A stretch of DNA of 64,000 bases from Herbidospora daliensis (GCF_001570585.1 NZ_BBXF01000001.1:923691-987690); one strand, 5' to 3'. Positions 8,581 through 17,040 are shown, numbered from the stretch's first letter. Program-made: numbers and translations. Notes: generated by a model from the letters alone, not told the origin.

Positions 8581-9266
8581 CCCTCCACGGTCAGGTCGTC
8601 GAGGGCCGCGCGCTGGGCCTCGGAGAGGGGCAGCGCCCGCGCCCGGTCGACGAACTCCCGGGCGCGGGCCGGGTCGCCGGTGCGCACCGCGAGTTCGGCG
8701 CGGTAGGTCAGCGCCTCCACCAGGTCGGCCGCCGGGGCGGTGTCCTGGTCGCGCAGCAGCGCGTTGTCGAGGATGCGGGCCGCCTGCTCGTCGTTGCCGT
8801 GGGAGTCGCCCATGACGACCGCGCTGCGCAGGCTCTTCGCCAGGGTGCCCGGCGGTTCCTCGGCGGCCGGTCCGGGCGCGGCGGCGGTGATCCTGATCCA
8901 GTTGCCGCCCGGGTCGACCACCGAGAACCCCGTCACGCCGTCGGCGTTCTTGCGGCTGCGCGGCCGGGTCATCCGCGGGATCCCGGCGACCAGCACCTTC
9001 CCGTACGCCGCCCGCATGCCCGCCGCGAACGCCGCGTGCAGCGCCGCGATGTCGGGCACCAGCACCACGCAGGTGCCGTAGGAGTCCTCCGGCTTGAAGC
9101 CGGGCATGCCGAAGAAGCCCAGGTGCAGGTCGTCACGCTGCAACGCGACGTAGGGGTTGGGCCGCACCTGCCGGTAGGTCCGGACGAAGCCCAGCGCCCG
9201 GTAGAACTCCTCGATCTCGTCGATCGAGCCGCACGGCAACAGCGGCACGGTCTTCTCTCCGGCCAT
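8577..9266 (-). CDS. VOC (glyoxalase/bleomycin-resistance-type) protein with helical tail
   Basis: 229 aa from ATG 9266, which has GGAGG 4 nt upstream; the TTG at 9284 is too far. Residues 1-110 form a VOC domain (IDEIEEFYRALGFV, GFSVVDPGGNWIRI). The remaining about 110 residues are helical with TPR-like phrases (AEAARILDNALL-type, ALTYRAELAVRTGDPARAREFVDRA). The role is probably ligand binding or detoxification, perhaps resistance to a small molecule sensed by the coupled PadR regulator. Confidence 0.75.
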   Translation of the reverse strand: MAGEKTVPLLPCGSIDEIEEFYRALGFVRTYRQVRPNPYVALQRDDLHLGFFGMPGFKPEDSYGTCVVLVPDIAALHAAFAAGMRAAYGKVLVAGIPRMTRPRSRKNADGVTGFSVVDPGGNWIRITAAAPGPAAEEPPGTLAKSLRSAVVMGDSHGNDEQAARILDNALLRDQDTAPAADLVEALTYRAELAVRTGDPARAREFVDRARALPLSEAQRAALDDLTVEG

Positions 9267-9277
9267 CTCGCCTCCAC

Positions 9278-9293
9278 TAATCAAATTTGACTA
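9278..9293. promoter_or_regulatory. Candidate PadR operator
   Basis: TAATCAAATTTGACTA has a perfect TCAAATTTGA core and matching outer bases (7 of 8 half-site positions). It lies 11 bp upstream of the VOC start codon, overlapping where the ribosome would load, in the only AT-rich patch of the area. Position and symmetry fit autorepression of the VOC-padR operon. Confidence 0.5.
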
Positions 9294-9401
9294 GCAGCCT
9301 AGGGCATGTCACCCGCGCGGTGTACCCCCCGATCAGCCTCCCGGCGGACGCCCCGGCGCCCTCCCGTGCGGGACATTCGGTGGCAGAGAAAATCCCGCGC
9401 G

Positions 9402-9422
9402 GACAGGGCATCCGTCCCTGTC
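9402..9422. repeat. Inverted repeat, 7-bp arms, in the cydA upstream gap
   Basis: GACAGGG (9402-9408) and CCCTGTC (9416-9422) form a perfect hairpin with a 7-nt loop. It is the first of two strong hairpins in the 340-bp gap between the padR operon and cydA (9285-9624). No T run follows it; it could insulate the two divergent units. Confidence 0.45.
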
Positions 9423-9473
9423 GGCCGGGACACCCGGCGCGGCATTCTCGGTACCGCAACGGGGGTTGTGCGT

Positions 9474-9511
9474 ACCGGGATCCGGGGGTTGGGAGAGCTC
9501 CGGATCCCGGT
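9474..9511. repeat. Inverted repeat, 12-bp arms, upstream of cydA
   Basis: ACCGGGATCCGG (9474-9485) and CCGGATCCCGGT (9500-9511) are perfect complements with a 14-nt loop. It lies 12 bp before the Rex-like site. It is very stable as RNA and could be a terminator protecting the cyd promoter from read-through, or part of an extended operator. Confidence 0.55.
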
Positions 9512-9522
9512 CATGCCACGTA

Positions 9523-9538
9523 TGTGACGAAGATCGCA
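9523..9538. promoter_or_regulatory. Rex-like operator upstream of cydA
   Basis: TGTGACGAAGATCGCA matches the Rex core TGTGA-N6-TCACA at 9 of 10 fixed positions. Rex is the actinobacterial NADH/NAD+ sensor known to repress cydABCD in Streptomyces, so both sequence and target fit. It lies 86 bp upstream of the cydA start. Confidence 0.6.
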
Positions 9539-9556
9539 GCAGACACCGGAGGCTGA

Positions 9557-9605
9557 GCTCTACAAGCTGTAGTACTACTTGAGGTAGCACTACACCCCGT
9601 AGAGC
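9557..9605. promoter_or_regulatory. CTAC/GTAG inverted-repeat array directly before cydA
   Basis: Nested symmetric elements fill 49 bp: CTACA-AGC-TGTAG (9560-9572), GTAGTACTAC (9569-9578), GTAGCACTAC (9584-9593) and outer arms GCTCTAC (9557-9563) and GTAGAGC (9599-9605). TACTAC/GTAGTA half-sites recall operators of BlaI/CopY-family repressors in actinobacteria. The array ends 4 bp before the cydA ribosome site, so a bound repressor or an RNA hairpin could block cydA. Confidence 0.55.
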
Positions 9606-9624
9606 ATCCGGAGGGGGACCGACC

Positions 9625-11055
9625 ATGGACGCCTTGGACCTGGCACGGTGGCAGTTCGGGGTGACCACCGTCTACCACTTTCTTTTCGTACCGCTGACCA
9701 TCGGGCTGGGCGTGTTCGTCGCCGGCCTGCAGACCGCCTGGTACCGCACCGGCAAAGAGCACTACCTGACGCTGACGAAGTTCTTCGGCAAGCTGTTCCT
9801 GATCAACTTCGCGATGGGCGTGGTCACCGGGATCGTGCAGGAGTTCCAGTTCGGCATGAACTGGAGCGAGTACTCGATCTTCGTCGGCGACGTCTTCGGG
9901 GCGCCGCTGGCGCTCGAGGCGCTGCTGGCGTTCTTCCTGGAGTCGACGTTCCTCGGATTGTGGATCTTCGGCTGGGACAAGCTGCCCAAGAAGCTCCACC
10001 TGGCGACGATCTGGGCGGCGGTCATCGGGTCGAACCTGTCGGCCTACTTCATCCTGGCCGCGAACGCGTGGATGAAGCACCCGGTGGGCTACGAGGTGGT
10101 CGACGGCAAGGCCCGGATGACCGACCTGTGGGCGGTGCTGACCAACTCGACCGCGCTCGCGCAGGTCCCCCACGTGGTGGCCGGGTCGTTCGTGGTGGCG
10201 GGCGGGTTCGTGCTGGCGGTGGCGGGCTACCGGATCCTGCGGGAGCGCAACGCCACCGGGCTGATCCCCCGCAAGAAGGACTTCGCCGACGTCACCGCGC
10301 CGATGCGCCGCGAGGTCGACATGTGGCGGGCGGCGCTGCGGGGCGCGCTGGTGATGACCGCGATCGCGGGGGCGATCGTCGCGCTGACCGGGGACATGTC
10401 GGGACAACTGCTGCACACGCAGCAGCCGATGAAGCTGGCCGCCGCCGAGGGGCTGCGGCACGACACCGCCGGGGCGCCGTTCTCGCCGGTGCCGGGGGTC
10501 GAGGTGCCCGGCCTGCTGAGCCTGCTGGCCGCGCACGACCCCAACGCCACCATCCAGGGCATCGACGACATCCAGCAGCGCCTGGTGACCCAGTTCGGCC
10601 CCGGCGACTACGTGCCGAACCTGCCGATCGTCTACCTCTCCTTCCGGGTGATGATCGTGTTCGGCATGGCCACGGTCGGGCTGGCCTTCCTCGGGCTCTT
10701 CCTGACCCGCGGCCGGGGCCGCCGCGCCCGGCCGGTGCCGACCTGGTTCGCCCGGCTCTGCGTGCTGGCGCTGCCGCTGCCGATCGCCGCGATCATCTCC
10801 GGGTGGCTGCTGAGCGAGATCGGCCGCCAGCCCTGGACCGTCCAGGGTGAGCTGCTCACCGCCGCGAGCGTGTCGCCGGGCGTGAGCCTGACCGAGGTCG
10901 CGATCTCGCTGGGCCTGTTCACCCTCGTGTACGGCGTCCTCACGGTCGCCGAGGCGATCCTGCTGATCCGGCACGTCAAGGCGGGCCCCGACGAGCCGGT
11001 GCCGGCCGTCGTGCCCGGCGAGACCGAGCGCCGCGTTCCGACCCTGATGTACTGA
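9625..11055 (+). CDS. cydA: Cytochrome bd oxidase subunit I
   Basis: 476 aa, multi-pass membrane protein. ARWQFGVTTVYHFLFVPLTIG contains the conserved haem-ligand His near residue 19, GIVQEFQFGMNWSEYSIFVG and FFLESTFLGLWIFGW are core helices, and IGRQPWTVQG (near residue 400) is the invariant GRQPW region. It is shorter than the E. coli protein and seems to have a short Q-loop. With CydB it oxidises quinol and reduces O2 at high affinity. ATG follows GGAGGGGG. The upstream region carries a Rex-like site and a CTAC/GTAG array, implying redox control. The cydDC assembly transporter genes are not next to it. Confidence 0.95.
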   Translation: MDALDLARWQFGVTTVYHFLFVPLTIGLGVFVAGLQTAWYRTGKEHYLTLTKFFGKLFLINFAMGVVTGIVQEFQFGMNWSEYSIFVGDVFGAPLALEALLAFFLESTFLGLWIFGWDKLPKKLHLATIWAAVIGSNLSAYFILAANAWMKHPVGYEVVDGKARMTDLWAVLTNSTALAQVPHVVAGSFVVAGGFVLAVAGYRILRERNATGLIPRKKDFADVTAPMRREVDMWRAALRGALVMTAIAGAIVALTGDMSGQLLHTQQPMKLAAAEGLRHDTAGAPFSPVPGVEVPGLLSLLAAHDPNATIQGIDDIQQRLVTQFGPGDYVPNLPIVYLSFRVMIVFGMATVGLAFLGLFLTRGRGRRARPVPTWFARLCVLALPLPIAAIISGWLLSEIGRQPWTVQGELLTAASVSPGVSLTEVAISLGLFTLVYGVLTVAEAILLIRHVKAGPDEPVPAVVPGETERRVPTLMY

Positions 11056-11066
11056 GGTGCCGTGAC

Positions 11067-11975
11067 ATGACCACGTTCTGGTTCATCCTGATCGCCTTCC
11101 TCTGGACCGGCTACTTCGTCCTGGAGGGCTTCGACTTCGGGGTCGGCGCGCTGATGCCGGTCCTGGCCCGCGGCGAGGCCGAGCGCCGCCAGGTGCTGCG
11201 CACCATCGGCCCGGTCTGGGACGGCAACGAGGTGTGGCTGATCACCGCGATCGGCGCCATGTTCGCCGCCTTCCCCGCCTGGTACGCCGGCTTCCTCAGC
11301 CAGTTCTATTTGGCGGCCGTCATGGTCGTGCTGGCGCTGATCGTGCGCGGCGTCGGGCTCGAATGGCGCGGCAAGGTGCGCGCCAAGGAGACCCCGCTGG
11401 TGGACGTCGCGATCGTCACCGGCAGCGTGCTGCCCGCCTTCCTGTGGGGGGCGATCTTCGGCAACGTGCTGTTCGCGTCGGCGTTCGCGACCGTCATGGG
11501 CGGGCTGCTGTCGCTCGGCCTGGCGCTGGTGCACGGCGCGGTGTTCGTCGCGCTGAAGACCAAGGGCCCGGTCAGGGCCCGCGCCCGCGAGACCGCCTGG
11601 GTCGCGGGCGTGGTGCTCGTTCCGGTGGCCGCCTTCGCCCTGTGGCGGCTCGACGCGGTCCCGGCCTACGCCGCCATGGCGACGTACGCCGCCGGGGTGG
11701 TGCTGGTCTGGGCCGGGAAGGAGGCGTGGGCGTTCGCGTGCACGGCGGTCACGATCGTGCTGACCACCGCCGCGACGTTCCTCGCCCTCCACCCCGAGCC
11801 CCTGCCGGGGCTCATGATCGAGTCGGCCGCCTCGGGCCCCTACACGCTCACGGTCCTCACGTGGATCGGCCTCGTCGCGCTCCCCGGGGTCATCGCCTAC
11901 CAGGCGTGGACCTACTGGGTGTTCCGCAGGAGGCTGACCGCTCCGGAGGTCCTGCTGGAGTCGCGCAGCGCGTAG
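11067..11975 (+). CDS. cydB: Cytochrome bd oxidase subunit II
   Basis: 302 aa, starting 11 bp after cydA. The N-terminus FWFILIAFLWTGYFVLEGFDFGVG and GPVWDGNEVWLITAIGAMFAAFP are diagnostic of CydB; nine or so hydrophobic spans follow, ending with YQAWTYWVFRRRL. It stabilises the haem-bearing subunit I. It is at the short end of the family. Its last 64 bp overlap, on the opposite strand, the 3' end of the molybdenum-hydroxylase large subunit gene. A second, longer cydB without a cydA lies at 33771-34832. Confidence 0.93.
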   Translation: MTTFWFILIAFLWTGYFVLEGFDFGVGALMPVLARGEAERRQVLRTIGPVWDGNEVWLITAIGAMFAAFPAWYAGFLSQFYLAAVMVVLALIVRGVGLEWRGKVRAKETPLVDVAIVTGSVLPAFLWGAIFGNVLFASAFATVMGGLLSLGLALVHGAVFVALKTKGPVRARARETAWVAGVVLVPVAAFALWRLDAVPAYAAMATYAAGVVLVWAGKEAWAFACTAVTIVLTTAATFLALHPEPLPGLMIESAASGPYTLTVLTWIGLVALPGVIAYQAWTYWVFRRRLTAPEVLLESRSA

Positions 11976-14335
11976 AGGTCGGACGGGGAGATCGGCATCC
12001 GGTCGATGACGATCTTCTCGGCGTCCTCGACCGCGCCCGCGACCACCGCGGAGACCGGGATGACCCCGGCCTCGCCGGCCCCCTTGATGCCCAGGGGGTT
12101 GAGCGGGGACGGGGTCTCCAAATGGTCGGTCTCGATCTTCGGGATCTCGGTGACGTAGGGCATCAGGAAGTCCATGAACGACGCGTTGAGCAGCTGGCCG
12201 TACTCGTCGTAGGCCATCTTCTCGTAGAGGGCCCCGCCGACGCCCTGGGCGACGCCGCCGTGGATCTGCCCCTCGACCAGCATCGGGTTGATCATCTTGC
12301 CGCAGTCGTGCACGACGGCGTACCGGAGGATCTTGATCTCGGCGGTGTCGGGGTCGGTCTCGACGATGGCGGCGTGCATGCCCGACGCGAACGTCGAGCG
12401 CACCGGCGAGTAGTAGTCCTTGCCCTCCAGGCCCGGCTCCTGGCCCTCGGCGACCGGGGGCTTCTCCATGCTGCCGCCGGTGGCGAACTGGGTGGCCCGC
12501 TTGGCCTCCTCGTCGAAGGCGTACCGCAGCGGGTTGGAGAGCACCGCGACGGTGGCGAGCGGGATCGAGGCGCTGGGGGCGCCCACGACGTGCACCATGC
12601 CGTCGGTGATCTCCAGGTCGGCCGGGTCGGCCTCCAGCGCGTCGGCGGCGATCTGGAGCGCCTTCTCCTTGACCTTCCGGCACGCCAGCGCGATGGCGTT
12701 GCCGCTCATCACGGCGGCGCGGGAGGCGAAGGTGCCGACGGCGTAGCCGAACCGCCGGGTGTCCCCGGTGACGACCGACACCTTCTCGATCGGCACGCCG
12801 AGCTCGGTCGCGGCGATCTGGGCGAACACCGTCTCGTGGCCCTGCCCCTGGGAGGTGAGCCCGGTGGAGACGTGGACCCGCCCGTCGGAGGTCACCTGGA
12901 CGTGGCCGCCCTCGTAGGGGCCGACCCCGGTGCCCTCGACGTAGCAGCCGACCCCGATCCCCAGCTTCCTGCCCTGCTGGGCGGCCTCCTCCTGAAGCCG
13001 GGGGAAGTCGTCCCAGCCGATCAGCTCTTTCAGCTTCCGGAGCGACTCGGGGTAGTCGCCGCTGTCGTAGATCAGCGGGCGGCCGTCCTGGAAGATCATC
13101 TGCTGGTCGTAGGGGAACTCGTCGGGCTGGATGAAGTTGACCGCCCGAACGTCGGTCCGGTCCTTGCCGAGGTACTGGGCGATCTTGTCCATGGTGCGCT
13201 CCATGCAGAACACGCCCTGCGGGCGCCCGGCCCCCCGGTAGGGGGTGACCTGCACGGTGTTGGTGTAGACGGAGAAGAACTCGACCCGGTAGGAGCCGAT
13301 CTTGTACGGCCCCAGGAGCTGCGTCGAGGTGATGATCGGCACGATGATGCCGTAGGGCGTGTAGGCCCCGTGGTCGTGCAGGATCTCGACGTCGAGCCCG
13401 AGGACGCGGCCCTCGTCGTCGAAGCCGACCCTGACGTGCTGGACCTGGGCCCGCTCGTGGGCCGAGGAGACGAAGTGCTCGCGCCGGTCCTCGGTCCACT
13501 TGACCTCGCGGTCGAGCAGCCGGGCCGCCCACGGCACCAGGATCTCCTCCGGCCACGGGTGCACGATCTTCACCCCGAACCCGCCGCCGACGTCGGGCGC
13601 GATGACCTCGACCTTCGGCAGGGGCAGCCCGAGCTTGGCCGCGATGGCCATCCGCACGCTCGTGGACGTCTGGGTGGAGCTGTAGACGCGCAGCGAACGG
13701 TCGTCGGCGTCCCAGCGGGCGTACACCCCCTTGCCCTCCATCGGCATGCACGCCGACCGTTCGATGTCGAGCCGGAACTCCAGCGTGTGGGGCGCGGCCG
13801 CGATGACGTCGCGGGTGGCGCGGCCGTCGCGGTGGGCGACCTCCTGCACCAGGTGCGCGCCGATGTTGCCCGGCACGTCGTCGTGGACGAGGTTGGGGCC
13901 CTCGACGGCGTTCTCCAGCCCGACGACGGGCTTGAGGAACTCGTAGGAGACCTCGATCCGCTCGCAGACGTCCTCGGCGATGTAGCGGTCGGTCGCGACG
14001 ACCATGACGATCGGCTCGCCGACGTGCCGCACGACGTCCTTGGCCAGGCAGTAGGCGGTGCGGCCGTGGGTGAGCGCCGGGTGGGGGATCAGCAGCGGCA
14101 GCGGCTCGCGCACGCCCTCGGGCAGGTCCTCCCACGTGTAGATCGCGACCAGGCCCTCGACGTCGATCGCGTCGTCGACGTCGATCCCGGTGATGCGGGC
14201 GTGCGCGTGCGGCGACCGGACGAACGCCACGGCCAGCGCGCCGGCGCCCAGGTCGTCGAGGTAGCGGCCGTTCCCGGCGACCAGCCGGGCGTCCTCCCTG
14301 CGGCGGACCGGCTCGCCGAACAGCTTGGTCGTCAC
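11912..14335 (-). CDS. Molybdenum hydroxylase large subunit (CoxL form II / xanthine dehydrogenase family)
   Basis: 807 aa from a GTG at 14335 that overlaps the stop of the iron-sulfur subunit by GTGA; the open frame further upstream is shadow. It begins KLFGEPVRRREDARLVAGNGRYLDDL. The molybdenum-cofactor site segment reads PYRGAGRP (near residue 365), the form II signature, not the AYRCSFR of genuine CO dehydrogenase. GAGEAG near residue 755 supplies the catalytic Glu. It should hydroxylate an N-heterocycle or similar. With an NCS2 permease and PucR in the same block a purine substrate is likely but not proved. Its 3' end overlaps cydB by 64 bp. Confidence 0.88.
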   Translation of the reverse strand: MTTKLFGEPVRRREDARLVAGNGRYLDDLGAGALAVAFVRSPHAHARITGIDVDDAIDVEGLVAIYTWEDLPEGVREPLPLLIPHPALTHGRTAYCLAKDVVRHVGEPIVMVVATDRYIAEDVCERIEVSYEFLKPVVGLENAVEGPNLVHDDVPGNIGAHLVQEVAHRDGRATRDVIAAAPHTLEFRLDIERSACMPMEGKGVYARWDADDRSLRVYSSTQTSTSVRMAIAAKLGLPLPKVEVIAPDVGGGFGVKIVHPWPEEILVPWAARLLDREVKWTEDRREHFVSSAHERAQVQHVRVGFDDEGRVLGLDVEILHDHGAYTPYGIIVPIITSTQLLGPYKIGSYRVEFFSVYTNTVQVTPYRGAGRPQGVFCMERTMDKIAQYLGKDRTDVRAVNFIQPDEFPYDQQMIFQDGRPLIYDSGDYPESLRKLKELIGWDDFPRLQEEAAQQGRKLGIGVGCYVEGTGVGPYEGGHVQVTSDGRVHVSTGLTSQGQGHETVFAQIAATELGVPIEKVSVVTGDTRRFGYAVGTFASRAAVMSGNAIALACRKVKEKALQIAADALEADPADLEITDGMVHVVGAPSASIPLATVAVLSNPLRYAFDEEAKRATQFATGGSMEKPPVAEGQEPGLEGKDYYSPVRSTFASGMHAAIVETDPDTAEIKILRYAVVHDCGKMINPMLVEGQIHGGVAQGVGGALYEKMAYDEYGQLLNASFMDFLMPYVTEIPKIETDHLETPSPLNPLGIKGAGEAGVIPVSAVVAGAVEDAEKIVIDRMPISPSDLYALRDSSRTSGAVSLLRNTQ

Positions 14336-14808
14336 GGGCCCTCCTCGGCCATCAGCTCGGCGGCGCGGTGCACCGACTTCACGATGTTCTGGTAGCCGGT
14401 GCACCGGCACAGGTTGCCCGCCACCGCCTCGATCGCCTCGTCGTCGGCGGGCGCGGGGTTCTCCCGCAGGAACGCGGTCACCGTCGTCAGGAACCCGGGG
14501 GTGCAGAAGCCGCACTGGAGCCCGTGGCACTCGGCGAAGGCCCGCTGGACCGGCGACAACCTCTCGCCGTCGGCGAGCCCCTCGACGGTGGTGACCTCGT
14601 GCCCGGCGACCGACACGGCGAAGGTCAGGCAGGCCCGCACCGGCTGCCCGTCGAGCAGCACCGTGCAGGCCCCGCAGACCCCGTGCTCACATCCGACGTG
14701 GGTGCCGGTCAGGCCGAGGTCGTGGCGGAGGAAGTCGCTCAGCAGCCGCCGCGCGGGCACCCGCGCGTGGCGCGGCACCCCGTTCACGATCAGGGTCACG
14801 TCATGCAT
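14332..14808 (-). CDS. Molybdenum hydroxylase 2Fe-2S subunit
   Basis: 158 aa, typical for the small (CoxS/CutS) subunit. Plant-type cluster cysteines appear in CEHGVCGACTVLLDG, and the second cluster in the helical C-terminal domain in CGFCTPG and LCRCTGYQNIV. It passes electrons from the molybdenum centre to the FAD subunit. It overlaps its upstream neighbour by 8 bp and its downstream neighbour by 4 bp, so the three subunits are co-translated. Confidence 0.93.
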   Translation of the reverse strand: MHDVTLIVNGVPRHARVPARRLLSDFLRHDLGLTGTHVGCEHGVCGACTVLLDGQPVRACLTFAVSVAGHEVTTVEGLADGERLSPVQRAFAECHGLQCGFCTPGFLTTVTAFLRENPAPADDEAIEAVAGNLCRCTGYQNIVKSVHRAAELMAEEGP

Positions 14809-15613
14809 CGGCGGCCTCCTTCAGCGCCCGCGCGGCCAGCACGCCGGTCAGGTGCCGCCGGTAGTCGGCGGTGGCGTGGATGTCGGCCTCCGGCTCGATC
14901 TGCTCCTGTACGAGTCGCGCCGCCCGCGCCCAGTCGCCGCCGGCCTCGGTGACGTCGACGACCACGGGCACCGGCCCGACGCTCAGGCAGGCGACCCGGG
15001 CGTGCCCGGGGGCGACCAGCGCCGCGACCCCCGCCATGGCGTAGTCGCCGTGCCGGCGCGCCACCTCGACGATCGCCGTCCCGCCCTCGGCGGCCGGGAA
15101 GAACACGGAGAGGGCCAGTTCGCCGGTGCGCAGCGACGACTCCATCGGCCCGGTGAAGAACTCGGCGGCCGGGATGTCACGTTCCCCGTCGGCCCCGCGC
15201 ACCCGGACCGACCCGCCGAGCAGCGCCAGCACGGCCGGCATCTCGGCGGCCGGGTCGGCGTGCACGATGCTGCCCACGGTGGTGCCCCGGTTCCGGACCG
15301 CCGGGTGGGCCACCAGCCGCAGCGCCCGCCGGACGAGCGGCTGGGCCGCGAAGGCGGTCTCGCTGGCCTCGACCTCGGCGTGCCGGGCCAGCGCGCCGAC
15401 CCGGACTCCCCCGGCCTCGGCGGTGATCTCGCCGAGCCCGGCCACGTGGTTGATGTCGACCAGCCGGCCGGGCGCGGCCAGCCGCATGTTCATGAGCGGG
15501 ATGAGGCTCTGGCCCCCGGCCAGCACCTTCCCGTCGGCCCCCGCCGCGGTGAGGGCCTCGACGGCCTCGGCCACCGTGGCGGGAGCGTGGTAGACGAACG
15601 AAGGAGGCTTCAC
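14801..15613 (-). CDS. Molybdenum hydroxylase FAD-binding subunit
   Basis: 270 aa, medium (CoxM/CutM) subunit. FAD-binding signatures are AGGQSLIPLMNMRLA in the N-terminal domain and TTVGSIVHADPAAEMPA in the middle, followed by the CoxM C-terminal domain. It takes electrons from the 2Fe-2S subunit and passes them to an acceptor such as a quinone or NAD+. The start codon directly abuts the stop of the permease gene, showing that transport and oxidation are one operon. Confidence 0.93.
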   Translation of the reverse strand: MKPPSFVYHAPATVAEAVEALTAAGADGKVLAGGQSLIPLMNMRLAAPGRLVDINHVAGLGEITAEAGGVRVGALARHAEVEASETAFAAQPLVRRALRLVAHPAVRNRGTTVGSIVHADPAAEMPAVLALLGGSVRVRGADGERDIPAAEFFTGPMESSLRTGELALSVFFPAAEGGTAIVEVARRHGDYAMAGVAALVAPGHARVACLSVGPVPVVVDVTEAGGDWARAARLVQEQIEPEADIHATADYRRHLTGVLAARALKEAADA

Positions 15614-16933
15614 TTAAACCGTTCTACTCCCGGAAAGCGCTCGGAGCAGGTGGTACCCGCCCAATACGACCACGGTGCCCAGGGCGATGCCGCCGAGGTC
15701 GAAGCCCTCGACGATCTGCATGTTGACCGGGCCGATGGCCAGGATGATGCCCGCGCCGATCGGGACCATGTTGACCGGATCGGCGAAGTCGACCCGGTTC
15801 TCGATCCAGATCTTGGCGCCGAGGAGGCCGATCATGCCGTACAGGATGACCGTGACGCCACCGAGCACGCCGCCCGGGATCGCGTAGACGAGCGCGCCGA
15901 ACTTGGGCACCAGACCGAGCAGGATCGCGATGACGGCGGCGATGTAGTAGGCCAGCGTCGAGTAGACCCGGGTGGCGGCCATGACGCCGATGTTCTCCGC
16001 GTAGGTGGTGGTGGGCGAGCCGCCCACGGCCGAGGTGACCACGGTGGCGACGCCGTCGCCGATGATCGCCTTGCCCATGACCGGGTCGACGTCGGCGCCG
16101 GTCATCTCGCCGACCGCCTTGACGTGTCCGATGTTCTCGGCGATGAGAGCGATGACCGCCGGGAGCACCACGATGATGGCCGAGAGCTTGAAGTCGGGCG
16201 CGTGGAAGTTCGGCAGCCCGAACCACGCGGCCTGCTCCACGCCGCCGAAGTCGACCCGGAAGTGACTGGTGACCTGGCCGGCGCCGGTGGGGGCGGTGAT
16301 CTGCCCGAAGATCCGGTCGGCGAGCCACGAGAGGACGAAGCCGGAGACCAGGCCGATGAGGATGCCGAGCCGTCCGACGAAGCCCCGGAACAGGGCGATG
16401 ATCACGAAGGTGACGAGCATGGTGAGCAGGGCGATCCACTGGTCCTGCGGCCAGTAGATGTCGGCGACGACGTAGGCCAGGCCGAAGCCGATCAGCATGA
16501 CCACCGCGCCGGTCACGACCGGCGGGAAGATCCGGTTGATGACGCCGATGCCGAGGAAGTGGATGATCACGCCGCACAGCGCGAGCACGACGCCCGCCAC
16601 CAGGATGGCGCCCGTGATCGTGGCCGGGCTGCCGCCCTGCGCGGTGATCGCGGCGGCGCCGCCGACGAACGACGCCGACGTGCCGAGGTAGCTGGGGATC
16701 TTCCCGTTCACGATGAGCAGGAAGATGATCGTCGCGACGCCGCTCATCATCACCGCGACGTTGGGGTCGAGCCCCATCACCACCGGGAAGACGAACGTGG
16801 CGCCGAACATCGCGATGACGTGCTGGGCGCCGAAACCGACCATGCGCGGCCACGACAGCCGCTCGTCGGGTTTGACCACCTCTCCCGGGGCGAGCGTGCC
16901 CTTTTCTCCGTGTACCTTCCACCCGAAAGCCAT
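15614..16933 (-). CDS. NCS2 (uracil-xanthine/UraA-type) permease
   Basis: About 439 aa from ATG 16933, preceded by AAAGGGG at 7 nt; an in-frame start at 16960 has no such site. The sequence shows about 12-14 hydrophobic spans, with FGAQHVIAMFGATFVFPVVMG at the start and GDGVATVVTSAVGGSPTTTYAENIGVMAATRV in the middle, the NCS2 substrate-loop signature. It imports nucleobases or close relatives by proton symport. It heads the molybdenum-hydroxylase operon with no gap to the FAD subunit. PucR is encoded just upstream on the same strand. Confidence 0.9.
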   Translation of the reverse strand: MAFGWKVHGEKGTLAPGEVVKPDERLSWPRMVGFGAQHVIAMFGATFVFPVVMGLDPNVAVMMSGVATIIFLLIVNGKIPSYLGTSASFVGGAAAITAQGGSPATITGAILVAGVVLALCGVIIHFLGIGVINRIFPPVVTGAVVMLIGFGLAYVVADIYWPQDQWIALLTMLVTFVIIALFRGFVGRLGILIGLVSGFVLSWLADRIFGQITAPTGAGQVTSHFRVDFGGVEQAAWFGLPNFHAPDFKLSAIIVVLPAVIALIAENIGHVKAVGEMTGADVDPVMGKAIIGDGVATVVTSAVGGSPTTTYAENIGVMAATRVYSTLAYYIAAVIAILLGLVPKFGALVYAIPGGVLGGVTVILYGMIGLLGAKIWIENRVDFADPVNMVPIGAGIILAIGPVNMQIVEGFDLGGIALGTVVVLGGYHLLRALSGSRTV

Positions 16934-17040
16934 GTGAGCCCCTTTGCAACGGGCCGACACCTGGTGGCCACCCCGCAGGCATCCCAGCGCGGCAAAACAT
17001 TCAGCAGCCCTTCTACCTGGGCTGTTGCGGGCACATTAGG

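Noticed and set aside
11912-14808. Annotation as genuine aerobic CO dehydrogenase.
   Set aside because: The large subunit has PYRGAGR, not the AYRCSFR loop of form I CO dehydrogenase.
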